Under the pieces are notes generated by a model, which searched no databases, had not been told where the DNA came from, and saw only the letters and a program-made list of their open reading frames with translations. A DNA stretch of 64,000 nt. Origin: Streptomyces sporangiiformans (GTDB lineage Bacteria > Actinomycetota > Actinomycetes > Streptomycetales > Streptomycetaceae). Where the stretch lies: positions 1 through 64,000 of the forward strand of contig NZ_VCHX02000101.1 of assembly GCF_005768555.2 (NCBI RefSeq), in the 5' to 3' direction. The position numbers and the translations under genes are program-made. Of this stretch, positions 51,857-60,674 are shown piece by piece; position 1 is the stretch's first letter, and the number at the start of each line of letters is the position of its first letter.

Positions 51857-52372
51857 TCAGCCGATGGGACCCCAGTCGCGACGCGGCCTCGGTGGTTCGG
51901 TCGTCCGCGCGGACGCGGCGGAGGCGTCATCGGTCCCGCTCCGGGAGAACACGAGCAGCACCGCCACAACAAGCCCCATAAGGCCGGGCAGCCCAAACAC
52001 CACAGCGAGACCGATGCTGAACCACCCGCTGCTGTCACCTCGACTCAGAGCGCGGACGCCCGACACGGCGGCGGCCACGGCAACGATCAACGGAGGCGGC
52101 ACCCAGGGCCACGGGTTGGGCTCGGGCACCGGCTCAGGACGCCGCCCCTCACAGAAGGCCGAGTACCAGTAACGAGCGGACCACCAGGCGAGCAGATACG
52201 CCGACACCGCCGCCGCCCCGACGCCGACGACGGCCAGCGCGTCACCACCAGTCGATTGGAACGCGATGGCGGTCAGGACCGCGCCGACGAGCATCATGAA
52301 GACAAAGAGCATCGTGCCGACGGCGAGGCGGTGCCGTCGGCTGCCGTTGAGGACGCTGGAAGGGATGTACAC
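51857..52372 (-). CDS. Membrane protein, unknown
   Basis: 171 aa from GTG 52372. Helices at about 18-38, 45-65, 90-107 and 117-142 (FSIGLAVVFGLPGLMGLVVA), with a Pro-rich loop EGRRPEPVPEPNPWPWVPPP. It ends 58 bp before the next leftward gene and follows the next by 4 bp, so probably operonic. Confidence 0.68.
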   Translation of the reverse strand: MYIPSSVLNGSRRHRLAVGTMLFVFMMLVGAVLTAIAFQSTGGDALAVVGVGAAAVSAYLLAWWSARYWYSAFCEGRRPEPVPEPNPWPWVPPPLIVAVAAAVSGVRALSRGDSSGWFSIGLAVVFGLPGLMGLVVAVLLVFSRSGTDDASAASARTTEPPRPRRDWGPIG

Positions 52373-52376
52373 GGCG

Positions 52377-52703
52377 TCACTTTATGGGGACCGCAAGGCT
52401 GTTCACCGGGCGGCGTCGAAGGAGCACGACCGAGTCGTTCGTCGGGACGGTGTTGCCGAGGCGTTGATCTTCTTTGCAAGATCTGACGACGTAGCATGCG
52501 GGCCGCCCCTCACACAGAACCAGTAACCCTTCCGGGGCGGCCAGTACCACGTAAGGGGGCTGCTCGGGGCGAGGGTTCTCAGGGTAGTGCCGCCAGGACA
52601 GACGCTCGGCAGTGCGCCACTCTCGCAGATGCGCGCATGTATCTCTGGGTGTCTCTGGCGGGATGTTCGCCTGCTGGGATGACACATCCACGAGATCTGT
52701 CAT
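52377..52703 (-). CDS. Small cytosolic protein, uncertain
   Basis: 108 aa from ATG 52703: HLREWRTAERLSWRHYPENP, PYVVLAAPEGLLVLCEGRPA, VVLLRRRPVNSLAVPIK. Strand-like segments and tight spacing to the membrane gene make it credible, but there is no clear ribosome site and I recognise no family. A 60-codon rightward frame (52679-52861) starts opposite it. Confidence 0.4.
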   Translation of the reverse strand: MTDLVDVSSQQANIPPETPRDTCAHLREWRTAERLSWRHYPENPRPEQPPYVVLAAPEGLLVLCEGRPACYVVRSCKEDQRLGNTVPTNDSVVLLRRRPVNSLAVPIK

Positions 52704-53028
52704 CGCCCGCAGCCGAGGACCCTCCGGCCGACGAGCACGACGTCTGCAGTATGGGCGAGGAGGTCCCACCCGAGCACCCCGAAGACCCCGCGTACCGCGC
52801 CGCGGGGTGGCAGATGGACGACGCCCTATGGTGGTTTCTGGAAAGGCTTCGACGTGGCTGAGCCGAGCCCGATGGAACCCGTCGTCCCTGTCGGCTTCAA
52901 TCTCACACTCGCCCAGTGACTGACGTTCTCCTTCAGCACGCTGCCCTCCTTGGCACGGACACCGAGTTCACCCAGCGCCCTGGGGTGCCCTTCAATGCCG
53001 TGATGACTACCTTCCTCTGGAGCTACGC

Positions 53029-53616
53029 ATGTTGATCGTTGAGACCGACTCCGATCCGGCTCTGTGGTTTCACATGCCATTGAGCGGTACCAAGTCGGAG
53101 TTCGCGCAATGGCTGGACCTGCAACTCGACGCGAGTGCCCTGCTCCACCAACGCAAGCTCACCTGGCGTGAGAAGCGACAGATGAAGAAGTTCCTGGAAG
53201 GCTCGGCCGCCATGCTGCGCGACCGCGTCGAGGCCGACCAGGCGTTCCTCTTCGGCCCGATGCCGCCCCAGGCGGCACCGCTGGTCTTCTTCACCAAGCA
53301 GGGCGCCTGCGACGAGGAACACAGCCCCTCGCATCTGAGCATGCTGGCTGTGCCCGATCCCACGGCCGCCGCCGGCCAGCGCGTGGAGACCACTTCCTTC
53401 GTCTCTCCTCATTTCGGCGAAGGCCTGCGGTGCCTGCGCAGTTGGACCGGCCCCGACGGTGGCCTGATGCTCTCTGTCACGTACGCCTGGAACGACGCGG
53501 CACACAACATCGAGCTGGTTCTCAAGGGCCATTACGACGACCCTGCCCTCCTCGAAGCATCCTTCGACGCCATCGACGACTTCGCCAGAAGCCTCCGGAT
53601 CAGCAGCGCGGCGTGA
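53029..53616 (+). CDS. DcrB-like variant, paralog of the 57945 gene
   Basis: 195 aa from ATG 53029. MLIVETDSDPALWFHMPLSG matches MIFFETEADLTEWFPMPLHW at 57945. Also shared: FGEGLRCLRSWTGPDGGLML against IGQGLRCLRYFGDPGDLAVS, LSVTYAWNDAAHNIELV and the terminal FDAIDDFARSLRI against FDDFARSIWL. The C-terminal helix resembles the DcrB-like family. A third, ruined copy lies at 56934. Cytosolic. Confidence 0.75.
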   Translation: MLIVETDSDPALWFHMPLSGTKSEFAQWLDLQLDASALLHQRKLTWREKRQMKKFLEGSAAMLRDRVEADQAFLFGPMPPQAAPLVFFTKQGACDEEHSPSHLSMLAVPDPTAAAGQRVETTSFVSPHFGEGLRCLRSWTGPDGGLMLSVTYAWNDAAHNIELVLKGHYDDPALLEASFDAIDDFARSLRISSAA

Positions 53617-53649
53617 CGGCCCGAGCCGACTGGACATCGCCACCTCCTC

Positions 53650-53986
53650 ATAGCCGGAGACGACAGACTGGCCATCAGGGGCAGTGCTCACAACTTGCCG
53701 ACGCCGAGCCGCACTGGATGTACTTCCTCACCTCCAACCACGGGGAGTTCCAGGCGGGTTACTCCCTCAGTATTCGGGTGCGCGACGGCGGCAGGACGCC
53801 TGGGCGCAGGTACGTGCGGCGAGGCGCTGCTCGGGTCCAGGGCGTGCGCCGTGCCGAAGGGCGATCCGCGGCGCAAAGTACACCGGCCTCTCCCACACCT
53901 CCGGGGTGTTCCTGTCGTGGGGATGCGCGGAGGAAGTGGTCGGGCTGGCTCTGACTGCACGACAGGTCGGTGAAGACGGAGAGTGA
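53650..53986 (+). pseudogene. Decayed gene relic
   Basis: MYFLTSNHGEFQAGYSLSIR (from 53718) and, in another frame, GAKYTGLSHTSGVFLSWGCA, EEVVGLALTARQVGEDGE ending at 53986 both look like former protein, but no single frame joins them. Probably one or two indels in an immunity-like gene. Function unknown. Confidence 0.4.
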
Positions 53987-54224
53987 ACGACGCATCGGCA
54001 AACAGCCCCGCTCGGGTTCGACGGGATCGAGAGCGCTAAGTAGTGCGATCGGTCACGTGGTACGCCTCGACTGATCACACGGCGTACAGGACAAACAATC
54101 CTAAGTTGGCGGAGATCATCCCATGCTCGGCTCGACCTTGGCAGGTCCCCGCCTCGTGTCAGCATCTCCCTCTTGGATAGCGTTAGTTCACTTGAGCACC
54201 CCCCCACCTCAACGGGAGTCCAGC
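53987..54224. other. Upstream region of the third lipoprotein operon
   Basis: About 240 bp, no coding signal. TTGGATAGCGTTAGT at 54174-54188 repeats the GGATAgCGT core found upstream of other family-A and cassette genes, 40-50 nt before GTG 54225. CGGGAG (54213-54218) is the ribosome site. Confidence 0.45.
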
Positions 54225-54881
54225 GTGAACCGCCCCGCCCGGCTCGTGACAGCCACGCTCGCCACATCTGCGGCTCTATTGCTCACTGCCTGCGGCTCGG
54301 GAGGAGGTGACGACTCGACCTCCGACAAGATCGATGGTGCCGACACGGGCAAGTCGAAGTCGGCATCACCGTCGCCGTCCGCTTCGGCGGATGGGATCGA
54401 CCGGCCGAAGATCAAGCTGCCCGGCGACATGAAGAACGTCTTCGAGGACCGGGAAACCGGCGACGCGGTGAAGGACGCGATCCTGGCGGACAACGAGCGG
54501 AGCGTCAGCTCGGTGGATCAGGCCATGGCGTACGGCGATCTCAAGAAGTCCGGTATGGGCTTCTACTACACGGACACGGCGCTGACGGGTGTCTATAAGT
54601 ATGCCAAGAACGCCATCGACAAGGACACCAGTTGGACCGGCACCGTCCGCTACTTCGACCGGAGCGTGACGGTCTTCGACAAGACGTCGGCAGCAGTGAC
54701 GTACTGCGTGGACGAGAGCCAGTCGAACCTGAAGAACCGCAAGACGGACAAGGCCCAGAAGACGGAGACCTCGGCCGACAGCTACGTCTACTACAACACC
54801 GGGGTCAAGAAGAACAAGAGCGGCGTCTGGCAGATCTGGAGCCTTGACGAGGACCGGGGGTCGCAGAAGTGCCAGCCGTGA
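54225..54881 (+). CDS. Secreted lipoprotein, family A (third, diverged copy)
   Basis: 218 aa from GTG 54225. Lipobox LLTAC with Cys23, Ser-rich linker, IKLPGDMKNVFEDRETGDAV, MGFYYTDTALTGVYKYAKNA, TSWTGTVRYFDRSVTVFDKT, AVTYCVDESQSNLKNRKTDK and C-terminal SQKCQP. Same size, lipobox and Cys plan as the other copies but only weak residue identity. The remnant at 10325 belongs to this subtype. Confidence 0.85.
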   Translation: MNRPARLVTATLATSAALLLTACGSGGGDDSTSDKIDGADTGKSKSASPSPSASADGIDRPKIKLPGDMKNVFEDRETGDAVKDAILADNERSVSSVDQAMAYGDLKKSGMGFYYTDTALTGVYKYAKNAIDKDTSWTGTVRYFDRSVTVFDKTSAAVTYCVDESQSNLKNRKTDKAQKTETSADSYVYYNTGVKKNKSGVWQIWSLDEDRGSQKCQP

Positions 54882-55894
54882 CGCGGTGCAGGACGGCGGC
54901 GGTGTTAGCCGTCCTGCTCAGTCTTCTCGGTACCCAGACTGCTGTGGCTGGCGGGCGCGGTGGTGCCGGCTCCCGCGAGGTTGAGGCAGAAGGTGACTCA
55001 TCGGGACCGGCCCTGGAGTCCCGTGTCAGCTTCAAGGTCCAGGGCGACTCCCCGCCGGAGAGTAGCGGCCCTCTCACCCCCACCTCCGTGAACTGGGAAC
55101 CTCCGGCCTGCTGGTACGAGCCGTACTGGAAGGCCAAGGATTTCAAGAAATTCATGGAAGCCCAGTGGTCGATCCACGAATCTGTCGGCGGTCCGGCCGA
55201 GGAACTCAAGGACGACAAGGCGCGCTACAAGCAAGGCGAGCCGTACGAGGACTTCAATGCCGACAAAAACGGCGAAGGCATGTGGTGGGTGGCCGTGAAG
55301 AACCCGAAGATGAAGGACGACCCGGCCGCCGGCGCCTGTACCCGTGAGCCCTTCTGGATGAACAACGGCGAGAACCCGGACGTCCCCCAGGCCATCGACA
55401 CCGAGACCCTGGCCGCCCTCGCCCACCAGCAGACCAAGGTGCCGGACACCGAGATCGCGTCGGCCCCGGAGGGTAAGTCGACGGTCAACCTCCCCACTTG
55501 GGTCTGGCTCGAAGAGGCCACCTTCAAGACCGTCTCCGTCACGGCGAGTCTTCCGGGCACCGGCCTGTGGGCGACCACGACCGCGCAGCCGGTGAGCCTC
55601 CACATCGATCCCGGCACGGATGACGCCGAGACCTATCCGCCGTCCGGCGACTGCGCAATCAACGACGACGGCTCGATCGGCGAACCGTACGCCAAGGGCA
55701 AGGCGGAAAAGACCCCACCGTGCGGCGTGACGTACCTGAAGTCCTCGGGCGACGAGTCGTACGCGCTCAACGCGACTCTGACTTGGGAGATCTCCTGGGA
55801 AGGTGCGGGCGGCACGGCGGGTGACCTTCCGAACGGCACCTTCGCCACGACCACCGAAGTGCCCGTTCAGGAGATCCAGTCCATCAACCGCTGA
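54878..55894 (+). CDS. Secreted partner protein, family B (third copy)
   Basis: 338 aa. GTG 54878 is chosen because it gives the same GTGA overlap with the lipoprotein as in the other pairs (GTG 54869 also possible). Signal peptide AVLAVLLSLLGTQTAVA, then VNWEPPACWYEPYWKAKDFK, FNADKNGEGMWWVAV, KSTVNLPTWVWLEE, TPPCGVTYLKSSG, LTWEISWEG and VQEIQSINR. Closely related to the other two partners although its lipoprotein is diverged. Confidence 0.87.
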   Translation: MTRCRTAAVLAVLLSLLGTQTAVAGGRGGAGSREVEAEGDSSGPALESRVSFKVQGDSPPESSGPLTPTSVNWEPPACWYEPYWKAKDFKKFMEAQWSIHESVGGPAEELKDDKARYKQGEPYEDFNADKNGEGMWWVAVKNPKMKDDPAAGACTREPFWMNNGENPDVPQAIDTETLAALAHQQTKVPDTEIASAPEGKSTVNLPTWVWLEEATFKTVSVTASLPGTGLWATTTAQPVSLHIDPGTDDAETYPPSGDCAINDDGSIGEPYAKGKAEKTPPCGVTYLKSSGDESYALNATLTWEISWEGAGGTAGDLPNGTFATTTEVPVQEIQSINR

Positions 55895-56035
55895 TTTCGG
55901 AGGGAAGTCCAGCACCCTTGGGAGCGAAGCAGGCGTGGCCCGACAGAACCAGAGCCGACCTCGACATGATCGAGTCGTGACCAGCAAGGGTTGGGGTTCG
56001 GGCAGTTCATGGGCGATGTCGGAGGAGTCCACAAC

Positions 56036-56545
56036 ATGGTCTCCTCATGGGTCATCGCCGCTGTCCCCGCGGCCAAGGCGGCGGCCGAGCGGTACGGACG
56101 CGAGGTGCGCTTCGACTTCCTCGATGACAGGGCCGTCCACTGGCTGTTGTTCCACCGGTGGGAGGACAAGAGGAAGTGGCGTGGACGCGGCTGCCTGGCA
56201 AGCCTCCCACTGGCTGTGTCCACGTTCGGAGCCTGGCCGTTCTGGGACCTCGTGGCGTCCCAGAAGCCGCGGCCCTTTCAGATCGCCTTCATCTGCGTCG
56301 ACGTACTGATCGTCGTCGGGCTCCTCCTCGGGCTGTACTTGTGGCGTCGCCCCAGCCTGCGTGACCCATCCCTGCGCAACGTACGGATCCGAGCCCGCCG
56401 CTATCGCGAGATCGTCGGCATCGCCCGCAGCGGTGGAGCCGACATCCCAGCGACCTATCCCTACTACGGGATGTACGCCTCAGCCCGGAACTTCTTCCCC
56501 GACGCCCCCGAACTCCCCACCCCCGAAAGCGACAGCCCTGCGTGA
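56036..56545 (+). CDS. Small membrane protein
   Basis: 169 aa. ATG 56036 is preferred over ATG 56009 because GGAGGA lies about 10 nt upstream. Two membrane helices (SLPLAVSTFGAWPFWDLV; IAFICVDVLIVVGLLLGLYL) and RARRYREIVGIARSGGADIP near the C-terminus, similar to the protein at 24448. Ends in a Pro/Glu tail. Confidence 0.68.
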   Translation: MVSSWVIAAVPAAKAAAERYGREVRFDFLDDRAVHWLLFHRWEDKRKWRGRGCLASLPLAVSTFGAWPFWDLVASQKPRPFQIAFICVDVLIVVGLLLGLYLWRRPSLRDPSLRNVRIRARRYREIVGIARSGGADIPATYPYYGMYASARNFFPDAPELPTPESDSPA

Positions 56546-56564
56546 CCACCGAGACGACCCCGTC

Positions 56565-56933
56565 GCACGCCGTCCCGCAAGGGCTGGGCGGAGATCCGCT
56601 GGCTTCACCGGGCCGAGCAGACGCCGGTATTGCGGGCGATCGCGAGGAAGCTGGGGATCTCGAGTAACACCGTCCGCAGGGCGATCGTGGACGACGCGCC
56701 GCCGAAGTGCCAGCGGGCGCCGAAGGGTTCGATCGTGGATGCGGTCGAGCCGCAGATCCGGGAACTGCTCGAACATTGGCCGGAGATACCTGCGACGGTG
56801 ATCGCCGAGCGGATCGGTTGGGGCCAGGGTCTTACCGTGTTCAAGGACCGGATCCGGCACCTGCGGCCGGCCTATCAGCTCGCGAATACGGCCTCGCGGA
56901 TGGTCTATGAGCGGGGCGAAATCGGCCACCGGC
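56565..56933 (+). pseudogene. IS21-family IstA N-terminal fragment
   Basis: GWAEIRWLHRAEQTPVLRAI, ARKLGISSNTVRRAIVDDAP and DAVEPQIRELLEHWPEIPAT, VIAERIGWGQGLTVFKDRIR are the helix-turn-helix and following region of IstA transposases. Homology ends around YERGEIG at 56933; the catalytic DDE part is missing. A second IS21 relic, different from the one at 14226. Confidence 0.88.
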
Positions 56934-57068
56934 CCCGACAGTGGTCTGATGCTCTCTGTCACCTACGCCTGGAACTACGCGGCCCACAACATCGATCTGG
57001 TTCCCAAAGGCCACTACGACGACCCTGCCCGGGCGTGACAGCCCGAGCTGACTGGCCATCGAGTACGA
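56934..57068 (+). pseudogene. Remnant of a 53029-type gene next to the IS21 fragment
   Basis: CCCCGACAGTGGTCTGATGC and the following ~85 bp match 53451-53550 (encoding GLMLSVTYAWNYAAHNIDLV, KGHYDDPA). After CCCTGCC the sequence jumps to GGGCGTGACAGCCCGAGC, which matches the region around the 53616 stop. So the copy lost everything upstream (replaced by IS21 sequence) and about 60 internal bases. Confidence 0.82.
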
Positions 57069-57351
57069 GCCCGACCGGCGGGCCGAGACCCCAAGCAAGC
57101 GGAGACAGCAGGTTGCGGTCTTTGACCAACCACACGGGATCTGCTGGCCGACCTGAACACGAAGGCACGGGCAAACTCCGCTACGTCCTGACGCAACCCT
57201 TCACGCTGCTCCAGGGCGCACTCGTATCCCTGGCTTGCAGCCTCATCTACTAGCGCCCCTCAACAAGACCGAATCCCGATCTGTTAGTTGCTCTGCGAGT
57301 TCAACCTCAGTGAGATCCCCAGACTACGTAGGCTTCCTTGAACTCAGTCAG
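57069..57351. other. Gene-free stretch between convergent units
   Basis: About 280 bp without a credible frame. Marks the border where GC drops and the leftward cassette ends. No hairpin of note seen. Confidence 0.4.
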
Positions 57352-57945
57352 TCACTCAGGGTCCGGGTTGAGCCAGATGCTGCGGGCAAAGTCATCGAAG
57401 ATGTCGAGGTTTGTTGCCAGCCATCCGACTTCGTCCGTAACCGTGCGGACCGAGGCGTAGACCTGGTGCTCCTCGGACCACCAGCCGTAGTTGAGGGAGA
57501 CCGCGAGATCTCCTGGGTCACCGAAGTACCGAAGGCAGCGGAGCCCTTGGCCGATACGCTCGGAGTCGAAAGCCCCGACGTCAGGCGGTCGGACGGGATT
57601 CTCTTCAGTGGCCTGGACGATCGTGCGTAGCCCGGCCTCCCGGTCCTCACCGTCCGACTGCATCGCAAGGGCGTAGAAAGGTTGCGGAATCCTCCGTGGA
57701 TCACCACCGTAGAGAAAGATCTGATCTGCGGGGATCTTCGGGTTCGGGTGAGCCTCGATGAGCTGTAGGAACTGATTTGCCAGCGCAAGACGGTTGGGCC
57801 TCCGCCACCATTTCTTGTGGCGCTGGTACACGATCTCCGCGCAAGTGGCGGACCACTTGTCGATCTCATTCTGATGATGCGCCGTCCAGTGAAGTGGCAT
57901 GGGGAACCACTCAGTCAGGTCAGCCTCGGTTTCGAAGAAGATCAT
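57352..57945 (-). CDS. DcrB-like variant, immunity candidate of the leftward cassette
   Basis: 197 aa from ATG 57945, overlapping the previous stop by four bases. MIFFETEADLTEWFPMPLHW, YQRHKKWWRRPNRLALANQF, IFLYGGDPRRIPQPFYAL and IFDDFARSIWLNPDPE. Paralog of the 53029 gene. Last gene of the cassette, the usual place for an immunity gene. Confidence 0.75.
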   Translation of the reverse strand: MIFFETEADLTEWFPMPLHWTAHHQNEIDKWSATCAEIVYQRHKKWWRRPNRLALANQFLQLIEAHPNPKIPADQIFLYGGDPRRIPQPFYALAMQSDGEDREAGLRTIVQATEENPVRPPDVGAFDSERIGQGLRCLRYFGDPGDLAVSLNYGWWSEEHQVYASVRTVTDEVGWLATNLDIFDDFARSIWLNPDPE

Positions 57946-58577
57946 GTGTAGCTCCAGCGGAAGGTCATCATCACAGCATCGAAAAGATCGACGAGAGCAG
58001 AAGAAAATTCGCTGTCCGGATTCCCGTCGCCGACCGTACTGAAGGTGATCGCCAACCAGCGAGGAAGCGGGCTTGCAGGCATGGAGAGTACGTACTCGAC
58101 ACGCCGCGACGCAAAATCCGTCTCGGAGTCTTCCGGAGGGGGAACGACTCTCTCCATCCGAATTCCTGAAGAGCCGTCGATCTCAACAGGCTCACTGTTT
58201 CCGCGGCCTGCGGCCAGAGACCCAAGCACTTGGTCCGACTGGATTCCGGCGCCTGTTCCGTCAGTCGGCTCAGACACAACGAAAGACGCTGGAACCACGG
58301 TGCTTCGAATGCGCTCCACAGGCAGATAAAGCAGCAGCCCATTTGCCTTTTCCGCTTTTCTGGCAGCCTTCTTCAACTGCTTGAAAAGCTCCATCCGAAC
58401 CTTACTAATATCATCCTTAGGGATATCATCGGGAAGCTGGTTGATGGACCGATCGACGAGTGCGAGAATTGAATCGTTAATCGACTCTTCGCGGAGGTTG
58501 ATTTTTCCCCATCCAGGCGGAAGGACGAGGTGGAATCCGACAGGAATGGGAGACTCCTTCAGACTTTGATCAGTCAC
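57942..58577 (-). CDS. DcrB/PsbP-like protein
   Basis: 211 aa from GTG 58577 (8-bp overlap with the membrane gene). FHLVLPPGWGKINLREESIN opening, GLLLYLPVERIRSTVVPASF, RRVEYVLSMPASPLPRWLAI, TFSTVGDG and ALVDLFDAVMMTFRWSYT. Nearest relatives are 48216 (ELFDAVAGTLRWRK) and 33944. Lower GC and more A/T-ending codons than the rest of the window. Confidence 0.75.
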   Translation of the reverse strand: MTDQSLKESPIPVGFHLVLPPGWGKINLREESINDSILALVDRSINQLPDDIPKDDISKVRMELFKQLKKAARKAEKANGLLLYLPVERIRSTVVPASFVVSEPTDGTGAGIQSDQVLGSLAAGRGNSEPVEIDGSSGIRMERVVPPPEDSETDFASRRVEYVLSMPASPLPRWLAITFSTVGDGNPDSEFSSALVDLFDAVMMTFRWSYT

Positions 58578-58950
58578 GTCGGAGCCTTTCTACAATCCAC
58601 GAACCGAGCATGAGGAGCGGGAGCACAGGAGCTAGGAAGACACCCGGCCAGACACCCGTAACCCATGCCGCAAGAAACAACCCCGTTGAATAAATCAGAA
58701 CTTCCGTGAGGCCTTCAGGGCGACGTGCAGGAAGTGGGTACTTGAAAAAAATGCCCAGTAGTGTGCCGATCGCCACGGCCACAATAGCGCGCTGGATCCA
58801 GTAGATGGCATCCCTCGCATTTTCCGGAAGGGCCGATGCCACCATAACGATAAAGATCGAGCACATTCCCACGATGAGGCATAGCTTGGCCAGAGCGGTT
58901 GCTCCGACGCCTAGACGCCCGTAAGTTTGCGGTTGTCGGTTCGAGTCCAT
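58570..58950 (-). CDS. Small membrane protein of the leftward cassette
   Basis: 126 aa from ATG 58950. Four short hydrophobic segments (LCLIVGMCSIFIVMVASALP, AIVAVAIGTLLGIFF, LIYSTGLFLAAWVTGVWPGV, FLAPVLPLLMLGSWIV). 24 bp after the substrate gene. No motif. Confidence 0.7.
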   Translation of the reverse strand: MDSNRQPQTYGRLGVGATALAKLCLIVGMCSIFIVMVASALPENARDAIYWIQRAIVAVAIGTLLGIFFKYPLPARRPEGLTEVLIYSTGLFLAAWVTGVWPGVFLAPVLPLLMLGSWIVERLRRD

Positions 58951-58974
58951 GGCATCTCTTCTCTCATTGCATGA

Positions 58975-60312
58975 CTACCAGTGGGTGTCTTCTGGCAATT
59001 TCCCGGTATCCCCCTTGAAGTTCTCATAGGTTTCGCTGAAACCCTTGAATGGAAGGACGGGACTTTCGCCGAATGTTTTGTCAACAGCATCTGCGGTGGC
59101 ACCGGTCACTGCGGCACCGACTGCAACTTTGTAGTAGTTCTCCGTTTTTTCAGCGACGGCCGAAGCGTCGGAGAAAGTTTCGCTATTTCGGCGGATGTTC
59201 GCGATGGCAGAGCGAGAGTCGGCGTCTCCGAACCCCATACGCTCAAAGCGGTTGGGGATGACAGGCGTTTCATCGGAAACCCGCCCGGCGTTCTGTGACA
59301 TCTCCTTCCTCATCTGGTTGAGCGTCTGACGTGCAGAGGTCTTGACGCCCTCGTCGCTGGTTGTTGCCATCACACGAGTGATCTCGTCCCGCTCGGTCCT
59401 GTTGGCACGCAGAGCTGCTTTGAGGCGGCCTGTGCGCTGCGCCTGCGACGTGGCCTTAACGGCCCTATCGGCAACTTTGAGCTTGCTCAGCATCTTCGTT
59501 CCCGTGGCAAAGGCCACCAAGCCGACGCAGTCCATGAGCACCTCTGTGATGCTTGCCTCCCCCGCCAAGAACAGGATGAGCCTGGATGCCGCAATAAAAA
59601 TAGAGATTCCGACGGCTATGGCCCCGATGAACGGGCCAATAATCGGAATAAAGGCGAGGAAAGGTGCCAGAGTTCCCAGGATTGAGGCCACCCAACCGAG
59701 GGCATCGAGAACCCACTTGATCTCATCAATGTTCTCGTGAATCCAGCCTTTGGCGTCATCCCAAAAGCTGTCCTCGATGACGTCGTCAATTTCATCACGG
59801 ATCTTTCTTGCGTAGTGTCCGGCACGATCGTTTCGATCGCCCACGATGCGATCGAGTTGATTCCGGTAGTCTCGAAGGGGGTCCCCATCGGTGCCGCTCT
59901 CCGATGAGCTAGGGGTTTTACCGTCGCCTGCGTCCCTCTTGGCTTTCTCGGCGTCGAGTTCTTCCTGCTCTCTCTTTGCATTGGACAGAACTTTGTCGGC
60001 TTCGTCCTGGTAGAACTCGAGATCGTTTGCCCAGTTGGACAGATGAACATGGACACGCTCATAGCGGCTGGCAACTTCCCGTAAGTGCTTTTCCAGCACC
60101 TCGGACTCGTCGCGCAGTTTGCCCGCGTACTTACCCTTCAGTTCGTCGTCGTCCTTGATTTTGCGAAGCAAGCGAGCTTGCTCTCGGAGAGAGGAAGCAA
60201 CGCCCTTCATGTGCTTCACTTCATCGCGGATCTCTTCTGCGTCTCCCGGGATAGGGTCAGAGTCGGCAAGCGGATGCCAGTCGCGGGGGCGACGCTTGGA
60301 GGGCGCGCTCAC
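58975..60312 (-). CDS. Large T7SS-type substrate, leftward cassette
   Basis: 445 aa from GTG 60312 (GTGA overlap). RDWHPLADSDPIPGDAEEIR, VASSLREQARLLRK, RVHVHLSNWANDLEFYQDEA and a long charged coiled-coil form the T7SS N-domain. A hydrophobic hairpin follows (ILGTLAPFLAFIPIIGPFIG, AIAVGISIFIAASRLILFLA). C-terminal ~190 residues: RTERDEITRVMATTSDEGVK, NSETFSDASAVAEKTENYYK, and VTGATADAVDKTFGESP. No toxin motif found. PIPGD and YQDEAD link it to the 40105 and 49198 proteins. Confidence 0.8.
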   Translation of the reverse strand: MSAPSKRRPRDWHPLADSDPIPGDAEEIRDEVKHMKGVASSLREQARLLRKIKDDDELKGKYAGKLRDESEVLEKHLREVASRYERVHVHLSNWANDLEFYQDEADKVLSNAKREQEELDAEKAKRDAGDGKTPSSSESGTDGDPLRDYRNQLDRIVGDRNDRAGHYARKIRDEIDDVIEDSFWDDAKGWIHENIDEIKWVLDALGWVASILGTLAPFLAFIPIIGPFIGAIAVGISIFIAASRLILFLAGEASITEVLMDCVGLVAFATGTKMLSKLKVADRAVKATSQAQRTGRLKAALRANRTERDEITRVMATTSDEGVKTSARQTLNQMRKEMSQNAGRVSDETPVIPNRFERMGFGDADSRSAIANIRRNSETFSDASAVAEKTENYYKVAVGAAVTGATADAVDKTFGESPVLPFKGFSETYENFKGDTGKLPEDTHW

Positions 60313-60623
60313 TTACCCTTCCTCTCCTTCTTCAGTTCCTTTGCGAGCGCGGCATCCGTTCCGGTGAAACCGTCGACGGTGTTTGCCACGAGTTTCCCGA
60401 CGCTTCCGAGGCTCTCGATCATCTTGGTGCGATAGTCATCCCAGTTGTCGGCGAATTTATCCATCGCCTCGCTGATCTCTCCGCTCCCCCAGTAGGGGCG
60501 CATATCGTCTTTTCTGTTGTTGATGTCCTTGAGGTCCCTTTGAATCTTGCGCAGGCGAGACTCTGATTCAACAAGGAGTTCAACATTGACGATGAGATTG
60601 GAGTCGCCTGCCGTGGTCGCCAC
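60309..60623 (-). CDS. WXG100-like protein of the leftward cassette
   Basis: 104 aa from GTG/ATG 60623. VELLVESESRLRKIQRDLKD, turn AMDKFADNWDDYRTKMIESL with Trp, then VANTVDGFTGTDAALAKELK and KKERKGK. First intact gene of the cassette, 51 bp after the lipoprotein/partner relic. Confidence 0.8.
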   Translation of the reverse strand: MATTAGDSNLIVNVELLVESESRLRKIQRDLKDINNRKDDMRPYWGSGEISEAMDKFADNWDDYRTKMIESLGSVGKLVANTVDGFTGTDAALAKELKKERKGK

Positions 60624-60674
60624 TACGTCTCCTGTAAAGAGTGTTTCTGCTGTATTGGATTGATCTGCGTGGGT

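Noticed and set aside
52679..52861. 60-codon rightward frame ending AAGWQMDDALWWFLERLRRG
   Set aside because: The C-terminus looks protein-like, but there is no ribosome site and it overlaps a competing leftward frame; too weak to call.
58930..58950. GTCGGTTCGAGTCC, tRNA-like
   Set aside because: It is the start of the 58950 membrane gene read on the other strand; no cloverleaf can be drawn.
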